Assembly: GCF_016469035.1 (NCBI RefSeq)
Contig: NZ_JAEHJZ010000022.1
Coordinates: 1 to 41,921 of the forward strand
Reading direction: 5' to 3'
DNA length: 41,921 bases
Origin: Gelidibacter salicanalis
Lineage (GTDB): Bacteria; Bacteroidota; Bacteroidia; Flavobacteriales; Flavobacteriaceae
Shown here: piece after piece, positions 34,340-41,921 of the stretch
Numbering within the stretch: the stretch's first letter is position 1
Layout: each line of letters starts with the position of its first letter
Notes under the pieces: generated by a model
What the model was told of the DNA's origin: nothing
Database searches by the model: none
Seen by the model: the letters and a program-made list of their open reading frames with translations, nothing else
Program-made: the position numbers and the translations under genes

Positions 34340-35758
34340 TTAATATCCAGAATTTTGAGGCCTCAGTTTGGGGTTAATCTCCAGTTCAGTTTCTGGGATA
34401 GGCCACAGTGCGTCAGTGGGTTGGTAATTGGGTTTATAAGCGCCTAATATGTCGCCATCCCTGCCTGTACGTTTTAAGTCGAACCACCGATGTCCCTGCT
34501 CCGAAAATAATTCTACAAAACGTTCCTGTAGGATCGCATCCAATATATCCACTTTTGTTGCAGCGGTAGTGGCCTCCAGGCCCGCGCGATTTCTAATAAC
34601 ATCTAAATCGTTTTTGGCACCCGATACATTCCCTAGATGTGCCCTAGCCTCCGCACGGATCAGGTACTGCTCTGCCAATCGAAAAACAATGGAGAATTCC
34701 AAAGATTCCTTGTCGCTCAAACTGGCCTTATATTTATAGGGATAGTATAGGGTAGTCAATCCATCGTTGCTGGTGAAGCTCCCAACCCAACTCGAACGTC
34801 TCAGATCATCCGTTTCAAAAGCGTCCAACACTGTATTGGTGAGAGAATATGTTTGGCCGGGGATGGCCTTTATAATAAACTGATTGGCCTGAAAGGTGTT
34901 CCTGCTGGTAATCAGGTCATCTTTAAATTGCCATATTGTTTCCTTGGAGTCTTTTATGAACACCTTGTTGAGGTCCGGTTCCAGCTGAAAAGCTTCAATA
35001 AGTTCGGTAGCATTGTGTTCAGCCAATTCCCAATTCTCCAATTTTAAATAGATGTTGGCTAAAAGCGCAGTGGCGGCAGATCGGTTTGGAATAACAGACA
35101 TCCCTGTTGGATCATCGGTAGTCATGAGACTTTGCGCTAAAACCACATCTGCCAATATGCTTTGGTAAACGTCGTTTTTGGGCCTACGTGCAGTAGTGTT
35201 GTTTTCTATATAATCGGTTGTTTTTATGTAGGGAATGTCACCATAAAGGGAAACCAATAGGCTATGCAGATAACCACGTATAAATAAAGCTTGTCCCTTG
35301 AATTTTTCTTTTTCCTCTACGGTTAACGTGGTTGATTTAGTAACCCCTTCAATGACGTCATTTGTTGCATAAATAATGCTGTAGGTGTTTTTCCAATATT
35401 CCAAAACGATAGAATTTTCTGGCAGTAGACTATTGGTATAAAGGGAGAGTAAATTGAAATCAGCATAATAGTAGTCCAACTCGTCGGCATAGAGTCCCAG
35501 ATGGGCACTTAATCCATAGGTGGCCATTCCTTCCTCTCTCATACGGTAATAAATATTTGCCATGGCAGATTCTACGGTTGAAGCGTTCTCAAAAACGGTT
35601 TCCGAAATCAGGACGTTTTTTGGTGCATCCACTTCAATAAAATTAGAGCAGGACACCACAGCCAAAAATAAACAGCAGGTTTTAAGGTACCTTTTCAAAT
35701 GGATACCATTAGAGTAGAATCTTGATTGGAATATTAAATGGGAAATGTGATTTTTCAT
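34340..35758 (-). CDS. SusD/RagB-family outer-membrane lipoprotein
   Basis: A 472-residue SusD-like lipoprotein. The lipobox is AVVSC (Cys about 37), after an unusually long basic start. The SusD family pattern follows: ENASTVESAMANIYYRMREEG near 58-78, KFKGQALFIRGYLHSLLVSLYGDIPYI near 150, the TPR-like helices with AATALLANIYLKLENWELAE, and the C-terminal FRLAEQYLIRAEARAHLG then RNRAGL and LQERFVELFSEQGHRWFDLKRTG. SusD proteins form a lid on the SusC channel and bind the substrate at the cell surface. It starts 15 nt after susC, so they are co-transcribed. Substrate not predictable, but no carbohydrate-active enzyme is near; the partner is a protease. Confidence 0.93.
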   Translation of the reverse strand: MKNHISHLIFQSRFYSNGIHLKRYLKTCCLFLAVVSCSNFIEVDAPKNVLISETVFENASTVESAMANIYYRMREEGMATYGLSAHLGLYADELDYYYADFNLLSLYTNSLLPENSIVLEYWKNTYSIIYATNDVIEGVTKSTTLTVEEKEKFKGQALFIRGYLHSLLVSLYGDIPYIKTTDYIENNTTARRPKNDVYQSILADVVLAQSLMTTDDPTGMSVIPNRSAATALLANIYLKLENWELAEHNATELIEAFQLEPDLNKVFIKDSKETIWQFKDDLITSRNTFQANQFIIKAIPGQTYSLTNTVLDAFETDDLRRSSWVGSFTSNDGLTTLYYPYKYKASLSDKESLEFSIVFRLAEQYLIRAEARAHLGNVSGAKNDLDVIRNRAGLEATTAATKVDILDAILQERFVELFSEQGHRWFDLKRTGRDGDILGAYKPNYQPTDALWPIPETELEINPKLRPQNSGY

Positions 35759-35773
35759 GAGATTGTTTTTAAG

Positions 35774-38700
35774 TTAAAAGCCAATTTGAGTGCCCAAGGT
35801 TATTTGACGCAAGGGGGGCAGGGCCACATGTGAAGGTTGCTCAGGGTCGGGACCATCAAATTTTGTGACCGTCCATAGATTCTGACCCTGCAGATAGATG
35901 CTTATCGCCATTTTATTGTTTCCCTTCGGGAGGTTATAATTCAAAGAAACATTTCTGAGCCTTATAAAAGAAGCATCGGAAAACGCTTTGTTGCTCGAAC
36001 TATAATTGAACCTGCTGGGGAATAAACTAAAATTACCGCCACTGGTAGCCATCATTAGTGGTGCTATGTCTCCAGCTTTTTGCCATCTGTCATAAAAATA
36101 GGAAGGTGCATTGTTTAGAATCCCAGGTGCCGATGCATATCTTAAATGGTTAAATGCCTTTTGTTTTTTGAATTGGAAAAAAACATCCAAGGAAAGATTC
36201 TTATAAGTGACCGTGTTTCCAAGACCTCCAAAGAATTTGGGCGCCAAATCTTCAATAAAATTCCGATCGTCCAGGCTGGTTATTTCACCGTCCTGATTAT
36301 AATCTTCAAATTGATAGATACCAGTTTGAGGGTCTACCCCAAGCGATCGGTAGAGACGAATAATAGATAAGGGTTCGCCAATGATATAGTCGGATGAGAA
36401 GGTGGAGGTTTCCAAACCGGGGAATTTTACCAATCTATTTTTGGGAACGCTGATATTAAATGTAGTTTTCCACTGAAAGTCTGCACTACGGATATTAATG
36501 CTAGTTAAATCTATCTCTAACCCCGTGTTTTCAACAGTAGCATCAAAATTACCCGTCACACTGCCAAAGCCAGTGGTAGCTGCCAATGGAATCCCGACCA
36601 GTTGATTTGAGGATCTATTTTGGTACCAGGCCGTATTTATTACAATGCGATCCTTAAGGAAGCCCAGCTCCAGAGCTGCTTCCATTTTCTTATTGGCTTC
36701 CCAACCAAATAGGGGATTAAAGATTCCGGTAGGCTCCAAAACCAAGGTGCCGTTGTAATTGGAACCGGTAACGTTATAGGTATTTAAAAACTTATAATCG
36801 CCTATATTGTCACTCCCGGTGGTACCGTAGCTGCCTCTGATTTTTCCATAGCTAAGGATTTTATTGGTCTTCAAAAAAGCTTCTTCTGAAAATATCCAAG
36901 CAGCACCGACGGCTCCAAAATTCCCATATTGCCTGTTGGGGCCAAAGCGTGAAGAGCCATCCCGTCGGCCAGTCAGGTTTAGTATGTATGTATTCTTTAA
37001 TTTTAAGTTGACCCTACCAAAAAAAGCCTGATAATTATAGTCACTATCGTCCGCTTCCCTGACTTCCATACTATTTGCTGCGGCAATATTTTTTAACAGG
37101 CTATTGCTTGAAAATCCTCTGCCCTTAAGTACCAACTGTTCTGAAGTCTGACTTTGAAAAGTGGTTCCCACCAGGACATCCAGATCAAGATCCTTCCAAT
37201 TTTCCTTCCAGTGCAATTGTGGTTCCACAATCCAACTGTTGCGTGAGCTGTTATTTGTCGTGATTGAAGAATACCCTTGCGGCGTGAACCCAAACTTGGG
37301 ATTTCTGGCCGTATTGGGCAGCAATTTATAGGAGTCAAGCTGGTAGGTGTTATATCCTAAATTCGCTTTCAATTCCAGTTTGGAAAGTAATTTATAAGCA
37401 ACGCCCACATTGGTCAGCAGGGTATTTATACGGACATTATAATCTTCCTCCAACGTTGCCAAAGGATTGTCCCAAGTGTTGTTTTCCCAGTTAAGCTCAC
37501 CTTCTGGTGTGTAGAGCTCGGGCGCATTGGGCGGTAACCTATAGGCCACACCCGACAAATCCGTGCGGGGCATTTGGTTCTGTTCACTCGTGTAATTGGC
37601 GGTCATGGTAATATTGAGCCGTTCATTACTGGATTGATGGTTGATGTTACTGAGCGCAGAAGCTTTTTTGTAATTCGACTCTCCCGGAAAAACCGTGGTT
37701 TCCTTTTGATACCCACCGCTGATTAAAAATTGGGTCTGGGCACCACCTCCCGATACGGAGAGCTGCGCAACATTGCGGTAGGCCGTGCCACCAATAAGTT
37801 CTTTTTGCCAATCAGTATAACGATTTTGGCTCCACGTTTTAAGTTCAGGATACAGGTAATTAAACTGTGGATTTTCCAAACGATCCCCGCGGCCATCATT
37901 AATAATGCCTTCCCGTCTTAATTGTAAGTACTCGGGAGTTTTCAGCAGATCCAGAAAATGGGACACCTGCCCGAGTGTACTGCTTAGGTTTACAGTTACC
38001 TGTGTGGCTCCTGCCTTTCCTTTTTTGGTAGTGATCAGGACTACGCCATTGGCGCCCCTAGCGCCATAAATAGCAGTGGCATCGGCATCTTTTAAAACTT
38101 CAATGCTTTCGATATTGGAAGGGTTGATAGCGTTTAGCGGACTGATATCAGCGCCGTTGATGCCCGCAGAGATATCGGCAGATTCCAATGAGAGCGACCC
38201 ATAGGGCACACCATCAATGATGTACAATGGAACGGTGCCTCCGTTAATAAAATTCCTTCCCCTGATCTGGATGTCATACCCACCACCCGGAACGCCCGTA
38301 TTCTGGACAATATTTACCCCAGACAGATAACCCTGCATGGCCCCTAACGGGTTATTGACCGGCTGTTTTTCAATATCCTTGGTCGTAATCCGTGCAATAC
38401 TTCCCGTTTTTTCACGGTCAGTGGTACTGTAATACCCCGCATTGATGCGTACCTCGCCCAGGGCGGTGGCATCTTCATACATGATGATGTTGATGGTACT
38501 GCGGTCTTGGATGGGGATGGTAAGGGAGGTATAGCCCAAATAGGAAATTTGGAGGCTGTCCGTTGGTCTGGCCGTAAGGGTATAGCGCCCGTCAAAATCA
38601 GATACCACACCCGTATTGGTGTTTTTTATAAGCACATTGGCGCCAGAGATGGGCAATTGCCCATTGGTAACCTGGCCGGAGACCAGCAGGTCTTGGGCAG

Positions 38701-38782
38701 AAAGGGTCAGGGAAATACTTAGGAAGAAGAGACAGCAGGCATATATACGCGGCCGCCTACACAAGTTATGATTTTTTGTCAT
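35774..38782 (-). CDS. SusC/RagA-family TonB-linked outer-membrane transporter
   Basis: A 1002-residue TonB-dependent transporter. After a signal peptide (hydrophobic stretch YACCLFFLSISLTLSAQ) come the carboxypeptidase-like N-terminal extension (VSGQVTNGQLPISGANVLIK...GYTSL), the plug domain (IRGRNFINGGTVPLYIIDGV, then SIEVLKDADATAIYGARGANGVVLITTKKG) and the 22-strand barrel, ending in a phenylalanine (TLGTQIGF). A longer frame opens at 38809, but the ATG at 38782 places the signal sequence better. With SusD it imports (or exports) a large ligand powered by TonB. The transporter is typical in length and complete. Upstream lies a 1-kb gene-free, structured region rather than a sigma/anti-sigma pair. 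Confidence 0.95.
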   Translation of the reverse strand: MTKNHNLCRRPRIYACCLFFLSISLTLSAQDLLVSGQVTNGQLPISGANVLIKNTNTGVVSDFDGRYTLTARPTDSLQISYLGYTSLTIPIQDRSTINIIMYEDATALGEVRINAGYYSTTDREKTGSIARITTKDIEKQPVNNPLGAMQGYLSGVNIVQNTGVPGGGYDIQIRGRNFINGGTVPLYIIDGVPYGSLSLESADISAGINGADISPLNAINPSNIESIEVLKDADATAIYGARGANGVVLITTKKGKAGATQVTVNLSSTLGQVSHFLDLLKTPEYLQLRREGIINDGRGDRLENPQFNYLYPELKTWSQNRYTDWQKELIGGTAYRNVAQLSVSGGGAQTQFLISGGYQKETTVFPGESNYKKASALSNINHQSSNERLNITMTANYTSEQNQMPRTDLSGVAYRLPPNAPELYTPEGELNWENNTWDNPLATLEEDYNVRINTLLTNVGVAYKLLSKLELKANLGYNTYQLDSYKLLPNTARNPKFGFTPQGYSSITTNNSSRNSWIVEPQLHWKENWKDLDLDVLVGTTFQSQTSEQLVLKGRGFSSNSLLKNIAAANSMEVREADDSDYNYQAFFGRVNLKLKNTYILNLTGRRDGSSRFGPNRQYGNFGAVGAAWIFSEEAFLKTNKILSYGKIRGSYGTTGSDNIGDYKFLNTYNVTGSNYNGTLVLEPTGIFNPLFGWEANKKMEAALELGFLKDRIVINTAWYQNRSSNQLVGIPLAATTGFGSVTGNFDATVENTGLEIDLTSINIRSADFQWKTTFNISVPKNRLVKFPGLETSTFSSDYIIGEPLSIIRLYRSLGVDPQTGIYQFEDYNQDGEITSLDDRNFIEDLAPKFFGGLGNTVTYKNLSLDVFFQFKKQKAFNHLRYASAPGILNNAPSYFYDRWQKAGDIAPLMMATSGGNFSLFPSRFNYSSSNKAFSDASFIRLRNVSLNYNLPKGNNKMAISIYLQGQNLWTVTKFDGPDPEQPSHVALPPLRQITLGTQIGF

Positions 38783-38823
38783 AGTTTTGTAATGGTTAAA
38801 GTGATACATTTATTTTAACTTTT

Positions 38824-38868
38824 GGCCTGCTCCAACGTCGTCGAAAACTGGGAGCGGGTCTTTTTTTT
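38824..38868 (+). terminator. plus-strand terminator-shaped hairpin in the susC leader region
   Basis: GGCCTGCTCC pairs with GGAGCGGGTC over 10 bp (two G-U) with a 17-nt loop, followed by eight T. The orientation is opposite to susC. No plus-strand gene ends here, so it would stop antisense transcription or, on the other strand, act as a 5'-leader hairpin. Confidence 0.5.
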
Positions 38869-38890
38869 GGTCAATCTATAGGTTGACCAA
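38867..38890. promoter_or_regulatory. 8-bp inverted repeat upstream of susC (operator or second terminator)
   Basis: TTGGTCAA (38867-38874) and TTGACCAA (38883-38890) are exact complements with an 8-nt spacer. It lies 85 nt before the susC start. A dimeric regulator could bind here; on the plus strand a T-rich run follows, so it may equally be a second terminator. Confidence 0.45.
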
Positions 38891-39006
38891 TTTATTTTTT
38901 TGTAAATTTTATGTCATAGGCATCTATATTAAGTGATAAGGGAAGCGGGGCCGCCGGCCTTAACCAGTTTTCCATTAACCGGCAGCCCATTCCCAAAAGA
39001 CTAAAT

Positions 39007-39087
39007 CCAATTGCTCGCTATGTGGCACTATTTTTTTATAGTGCTGCCATTTCTTAGGGATGGAGGATTGCAGTTGGCAATAGCGAG
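39007..39087. other. nested/pseudoknot-like structured element
   Basis: CTCGCTAT (39014-39021) pairs perfectly with ATAGCGAG (39080-39087). Inside it GCACTAT (39025-39031) pairs with ATAGTGC (39038-39044). CCAATTGC (39007-39014) can pair with GCAGTTGG (39070-39077), crossing the outer stem, so a pseudoknot or two alternative folds are possible. Confidence 0.45.
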
Positions 39088-39520
39088 GTATTTATGGCAA
39101 GCTCCATTGGTGTTGTATGGTATCAGTTATGAGGTGTAAGCATAGGCAAATGAGTTGGTTTTAAAATGTTAGTATTGTTTTGTAAAAGCCCTTTCTGTCC
39201 TATATTTTAGGTAAAACCTCAAAACATTTGGAAAACGTTAAGATTGATACTACTTTTAAGCTGTCGCGTTTTAAAATAAGCACCAAACTGGGTTTCTTCC
39301 AAAAAATGGGGAACCTAGGGCGGTTTTGGATGTTGCAATATTTAGGTGTCACACCCAACTATTACAGCATCTCTTGCGAGTATGATTTTTTGAAGCCATT
39401 TTCTTTCTAAGAAAGTAGTGAAGACTACTGGCTAAAAACAAAAAATCGTTCTCACAATTGAAATTATGGAACGATGTTTCTCTTAGGGAAATATTATGAA
39501 GTTTTGAAAATAACCAACAA

Positions 39521-39611
39521 GTGGTCTAGCTCCTTCGATAATGTGTGGAAATCCGGTCGAAAACCTTAGAGATAAATCTCTTACCCATCGAAGTACAAAC
39601 GCATAGACCGC
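39521..39611. other. two-layer stem element, candidate structured RNA
   Basis: GTGGTCTA (39521-39528) pairs with TAGACCGC (39604-39611); inside it CTTCGAT (39533-39539) pairs with ATCGAAG (39587-39593); and AGAGA-TAAA-TCTCT (39568-39581) forms the inner hairpin. All three stems nest in order. No known RNA family was recognised. Confidence 0.45.
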
Positions 39612-39643
39612 CCATTGGAAGATTCAAAGATATGAAAAATCCA

Positions 39644-39708
39644 AATAAGGCGACCTTATGGTTGACTCTCTAGGGTGACAATTTACCGGATTATTCCCAT
39701 ATAGAGAG
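39644..39708. other. two further stems next to the structured element
   Basis: ATAAGG-CGA-CCTTAT (39644-39658) is a 6-bp hairpin, and CTCTCTA (39666-39672) pairs with TAGAGAG (39702-39708). They directly follow the two-layer element and may belong to the same transcript. Confidence 0.35.
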
Positions 39709-39770
39709 ACATCATGAGTTAAAACGCTAAGCGCCTAACTATTAGTGTCGCATTAATTATAATACAAACA

Positions 39771-39805
39771 TAACAAAAGTTTGAGTAATACCCAAACTTT
39801 TGTTA
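39771..39805. promoter_or_regulatory. 13-bp perfect inverted repeat upstream of the XRE gene
   Basis: TAACAAAAGTTTG (39771-39783) and CAAACTTTTGTTA (39793-39805), 9-nt spacer, 21 nt before the XRE start codon. It is a likely self-operator of the regulator; on the minus strand a T-rich run follows, so a leftward terminator is an alternative. Confidence 0.5.
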
Positions 39806-39826
39806 TAAAAAAAACATTGTTTTAAA

Positions 39827-40222
39827 ATGATTAATAATAAAGTCAGGAATAGAATAAAAGAAGTGGCTAAACTTAAAGGGGTTAATAATAAATTAATTGC
39901 TGTTTTACTTGATGTGCACCATACTACGGTTAGTCAATGGATGAATAATGTCTATCAACCTAATAATGAACATACGAACAAACTTATTGAATTATTAGAA
40001 GTAGGATATCATGATTTGATTATAAATGAAGAGTCACCTGTAGATACTGGACTTGGAAAGGTTTTACAAAACGAGTTTGATAATCTGACTAAGACTAAGA
40101 ATCTTCCACTTAAAGTTACAATTGTCAATAAAAAAACTGGTAAAGAAGTAACTGTATATAACCCAGAGATTGTAAAAGTTCTTGAGGACTTAGGAAAGGA
40201 ACATAAAAAGAGGAATGGTTAA
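39827..40222 (+). CDS. XRE-family transcriptional regulator
   Basis: A 131-residue protein with an HTH_3 domain at residues about 4-60: VRNRIKEVAKLKGVNNKLIA, then VLLDVHHTTVSQWMNNVYQP as the recognition part. The second half (LPLKVTIVNKKTGKEVTVYN) is short and charged and may serve dimerisation. Such proteins regulate mobile or accessory genes and often themselves; the inverted repeat just upstream is a plausible operator. It reads away from susC, and its target is not known. The nearest downstream genes run in the opposite direction. Confidence 0.85.
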   Translation: MINNKVRNRIKEVAKLKGVNNKLIAVLLDVHHTTVSQWMNNVYQPNNEHTNKLIELLEVGYHDLIINEESPVDTGLGKVLQNEFDNLTKTKNLPLKVTIVNKKTGKEVTVYNPEIVKVLEDLGKEHKKRNG

Positions 40223-40454
40223 TTGAAAATTATTGCAGATGGCATTGGGAGAATAAACAATTTCTGACGTAGAACATAATGTTTAATATAACATTGTTGG
40301 CAAACATCCAAGAAAAGAAACGTCGTAAAAACAAAGAAACAATAACTAAAAATGATACTAATAGCAGGATTATTTATAATGTTAACAGTAACAACCTTAT
40401 TCATTACAGGACTTGTAATGGGAATTTGGTATTATATATCTACAAGGAGTGTAG

Positions 40455-40940
40455 CTAAAAATACTTATAAAGATGTGGATATAGAAATCTCCCAATTTCC
40501 ATCAGGTAGTATAAAGAGGCTACAGCAGTCAAAACAACAAGAACTCTTGTTAAGGACGTCATCTTTTTGGATTGTTCCTCTATTTTTTGGGCGTTAGTTA
40601 ATTGCTCCTTCTCAACTTTAATTAAACGTTGTTTTTCTTCGTTCTCTCTATAATATTCTCCCATATAACCTCCTTGGAATAAAAAGAAATTTCCTTCCCA
40701 AGTAAGCTCATAAGTAAATATATCTGTGGAATCTTTAGTTAGAGTTTCGGAGGTTATCTTAACAACATAATTATCTGAAATAAGTTTTTCCAAAGATTTT
40801 TCTATCATCAAATGTGTTAGTTTATTCTTATAAATAATATTTTGATAAAGGAGAATTTCTATAGTTTTAAAATATTTCTTATGGGTTGTCTCTTTATGAA
40901 AAGATGCAAGGATAGAATCTAGAACTTCAAGTGTGAACAT
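40455..40940 (-). CDS. winged-helix-like protein with C-terminal membrane anchor, function unknown
   Basis: A 161-residue protein that I cannot assign to a named family. Residues about 20-95 alternate helices with a short beta end (LEKLISDNYVVKIT...YELTWEGNFFLFQGGY), the pattern of a winged-helix fold. Residues 100-130 are strongly charged and likely coiled coil (EEKQRLIKVEKEQLTNAQKI). A single transmembrane segment (LVVLTAVASLYYLMEIGRFL) lies at the C-terminus. Proteins of this layout are common on Bacteroidota mobile elements. It follows the lipoprotein gene with a 2-nt gap, so both share a transcript. An overlapping 81-codon rightward frame (40352-40597) is less convincing. Confidence 0.6.
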   Translation of the reverse strand: MFTLEVLDSILASFHKETTHKKYFKTIEILLYQNIIYKNKLTHLMIEKSLEKLISDNYVVKITSETLTKDSTDIFTYELTWEGNFFLFQGGYMGEYYRENEEKQRLIKVEKEQLTNAQKIEEQSKKMTSLTRVLVVLTAVASLYYLMEIGRFLYPHLYKYF

Positions 40941-40942
40941 AG

Positions 40943-41341
40943 TTATTTTAGTTTTACAAGTTCAATTTCAGAGGAACCACTATTTAACCACAGAATTTTT
41001 GACGAAGATACTTTTTGAAAGTTCAAAGTAATTGTAGTTCCGCCAACGCTAACAAATTTCGATTCATAAATAGTGTCAGAACTGCTGTCTGAGCCTGAAT
41101 GAATTTGTGGGAAGTCCATAACTGACTCTTTCCAACATAGCGAAGAAACTTGGGTTAATTGACAAACATTATCGGAAGTAAATTTATAAAAAGGATTTTC
41201 GTCAGAGAATTCAGTTTTAGCAAGTCCCCAAGTTCCGTGAATCCAAGATGGAGGATTATAAGGAGAGTTATTTGAAGAGCTGTCATCTGATGAACAAGAA
41301 ATAAAAGCAACAATAAAAAATAGTAGAAGTGAATTTTTCAT
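40943..41341 (-). CDS. small lipoprotein, function unknown
   Basis: A 132-residue exported lipoprotein: signal MKNSLLLFFIVAFISC with the lipid-bearing Cys at residue 16, then the serine/aspartate linker SSDDSSSNNSP usual for Bacteroidota surface lipoproteins. The mature part begins WIHGTWGLAKTEFSDENPFYKF, which resembles the start of lipocalin-like or META-type domains, and has two cysteines (VCQLTQVSSLC). A frame from 41401 is longer, but its extra 20 residues would precede the signal peptide, so I start at 41341. It is co-transcribed with the membrane-anchored protein that follows. Confidence 0.7.
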   Translation of the reverse strand: MKNSLLLFFIVAFISCSSDDSSSNNSPYNPPSWIHGTWGLAKTEFSDENPFYKFTSDNVCQLTQVSSLCWKESVMDFPQIHSGSDSSSDTIYESKFVSVGGTTITLNFQKVSSSKILWLNSGSSEIELVKLK

Positions 41342-41422
41342 ATAAAGTTTATTTTTAATAGATAAATATAAAGTAATTAAACTTGCGGTATCCCGTGTCA
41401 AAATAGAAATTAAATGTAAAAT

Positions 41423-41575
41423 GTATTAATTGAACAACTAACTATATCGCTAAAATCAGAAATAGAATACTTGAATAAGAAAATTGAAAACCTCAATCAT
41501 CTAAAAGAGATTCGGGAAGAAGTATTAGAAGTCTATGAAAATCTCCAAAAAGAAGAGATAAAGCGTCTGTATTAG
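41423..41575 (+). pseudogene. coiled-coil reading frame without start codon
   Basis: 50 codons reading VLIEQLTISLKSEIEYLNKK and then mostly Glu/Lys/Leu, ending EEIKRLY. The regular heptads look like real protein, but no ATG, GTG or TTG start with a fitting context lies before it, and a stop sits two codons upstream. It may be the remainder of a gene or start at a rare codon. Confidence 0.3.
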
Positions 41576-41608
41576 CAATGTTATTAATATATGAATCTGT
41601 AGTAATAT

Positions 41609-41779
41609 CTAATAAACGCATTCTTGATTCTTTATGATTGTTTTAGATTCGTTAAAAGGGATAGTTTTATATAGAACTAGGATTTCTCTTTTCAATCCTA
41701 TCAATACATTAATGTCCTTTTCTTCTAAAAACTTAACAAACAAATTCGCAAACTTTGTAACAGATTCTGATTTTCTCAT
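41609..41779 (-). CDS. short hypothetical protein
   Basis: A 56-residue frame with an ATG, starting MRKSESVTKFANLFVKFLEE and containing a basic amphipathic helix (INVLIGLKREILVLYKTI). No family recognised; no membrane segment or signal. AT-rich accessory DNA surrounds it, and no promoter was seen. It might be a small regulator or an orphan of a mobile element, or chance. Confidence 0.4.
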   Translation of the reverse strand: MRKSESVTKFANLFVKFLEEKDINVLIGLKREILVLYKTIPFNESKTIIKNQECVY

Positions 41780-41921
41780 GATAAATAAATTTTCCCTAAT
41801 TTAACAAAATTAACCAGAACAATAACAATTAGAAAAAAGGACGATTTGCCAATAACTAAGAACGGCTCGCCGATAGGCCAGAGCTGACTATTGTGTTGAT
41901 GAATCCGGTTGGTTTGCCGTC

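Larger units (their letters stand above)
38810..39826. other. 1-kb gene-poor region full of inverted repeats
   Basis: No convincing coding sequence. It holds two terminator-shaped hairpins (38824-38868, 38867-38890), a nested or pseudoknot-like element (39007-39087), a two-layer stem (39521-39611), two further stems (39644-39708) and a 13-bp inverted repeat before the XRE gene (39771-39805). A short GC-rich stretch (38944-38960, GCGGGGCCGCCGGCC) stands out from the AT-rich surroundings. Confidence 0.5.

Noticed and set aside
39228-39410. Rightward 60-codon frame with TTG start in the non-coding region
   Set aside because: No recognisable domain, no promoter or ribosome site, and it lies among inverted repeats.
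39420-39720. RNase P RNA or a retron msr/msd region
   Set aside because: The conserved RNase P blocks are absent and no reverse transcriptase gene is near, so neither identification can be supported.
40352-40597. Rightward 81-codon frame starting with a hydrophobic stretch (MILIAGLFIMLTVTTLF)
   Set aside because: It overlaps the better supported leftward gene 40455-40940 over 140 bp, and its second half looks like an antisense reading. The hydrophobic start could be an AT-rich artefact; a real small membrane protein is not excluded.

Overview
The window looks like a chromosomal segment of a marine-type member of the Flavobacteriaceae (Bacteroidota). The evidence is low GC, several promoters of the Bacteroidota type (TTG about 20 nt before TAnnTTTG), a fused E1 alpha/beta 2-oxoacid dehydrogenase, a SusC/SusD pair, a BfmA/BtgA-type mobilization protein, and many close flavobacterial-style housekeeping proteins. 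All calls were made by reading the sequence; no database search was run.

Region 1 (1-21600) is ordinary core genome. Leftwards it carries a secreted protein that ends early, a fused E1 dehydrogenase, an S9 peptidase, an M1-like protein fused to an outer-membrane barrel in which all metal-site positions seem lost, a LOG-family protein, a 55-residue membrane protein, UvrA, a membrane-anchored unknown and an ACP phosphodiesterase-like protein. Rightwards it carries GlmM, a class-V aminotransferase, a rhomboid protease and MnmE, with an LpxL-type acyltransferase divergent from the rhomboid gene. Eight -7 boxes can be seen; one corrects the start of the E1 gene.

Region 2 (about 21601-31040) is a decaying mobilizable island that begins exactly at the 3' end of mnmE. 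It holds a tyrosine integrase behind a cluster of four GTACYACA boxes, remnants of toxin-antitoxin genes (DUF6922-like protein, AbiEii-like fragment, HigA N-terminus), a large secreted hydrolase as cargo, an excisionase-like HTH protein, a VapE-type helicase, a dense cluster of TAGGTA/TACCTA repeats, a toprim primase, a shortened MobC-like protein, a BfmA/BtgA protein and a relaxase killed by an in-frame stop and a lost C-terminus.

Region 3 (31096-38809) is a secretion/uptake module: a MauE/DoxX redox membrane protein and a small secreted two-cysteine peptide (DUF6520-like) read rightwards, converging on a susC-susD-metalloprotease operon read leftwards, with a bidirectional terminator between them. 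I infer that these five genes form one system in which a disulfide-containing peptide, its redox partner, a periplasmic or surface zinc protease and an outer-membrane SusCD transporter work together. This is the best candidate for an undescribed system.

Region 4 (38810-41921) is gene-poor accessory DNA. About 1 kb upstream of susC has no convincing gene but an unusual density of long inverted repeats, including terminator-shaped hairpins, a possible pseudoknot and two multi-stem elements. It is followed by an XRE regulator with a 13-bp inverted repeat upstream, a membrane-anchored winged-helix-like protein, a small lipoprotein and two short orphan reading frames.
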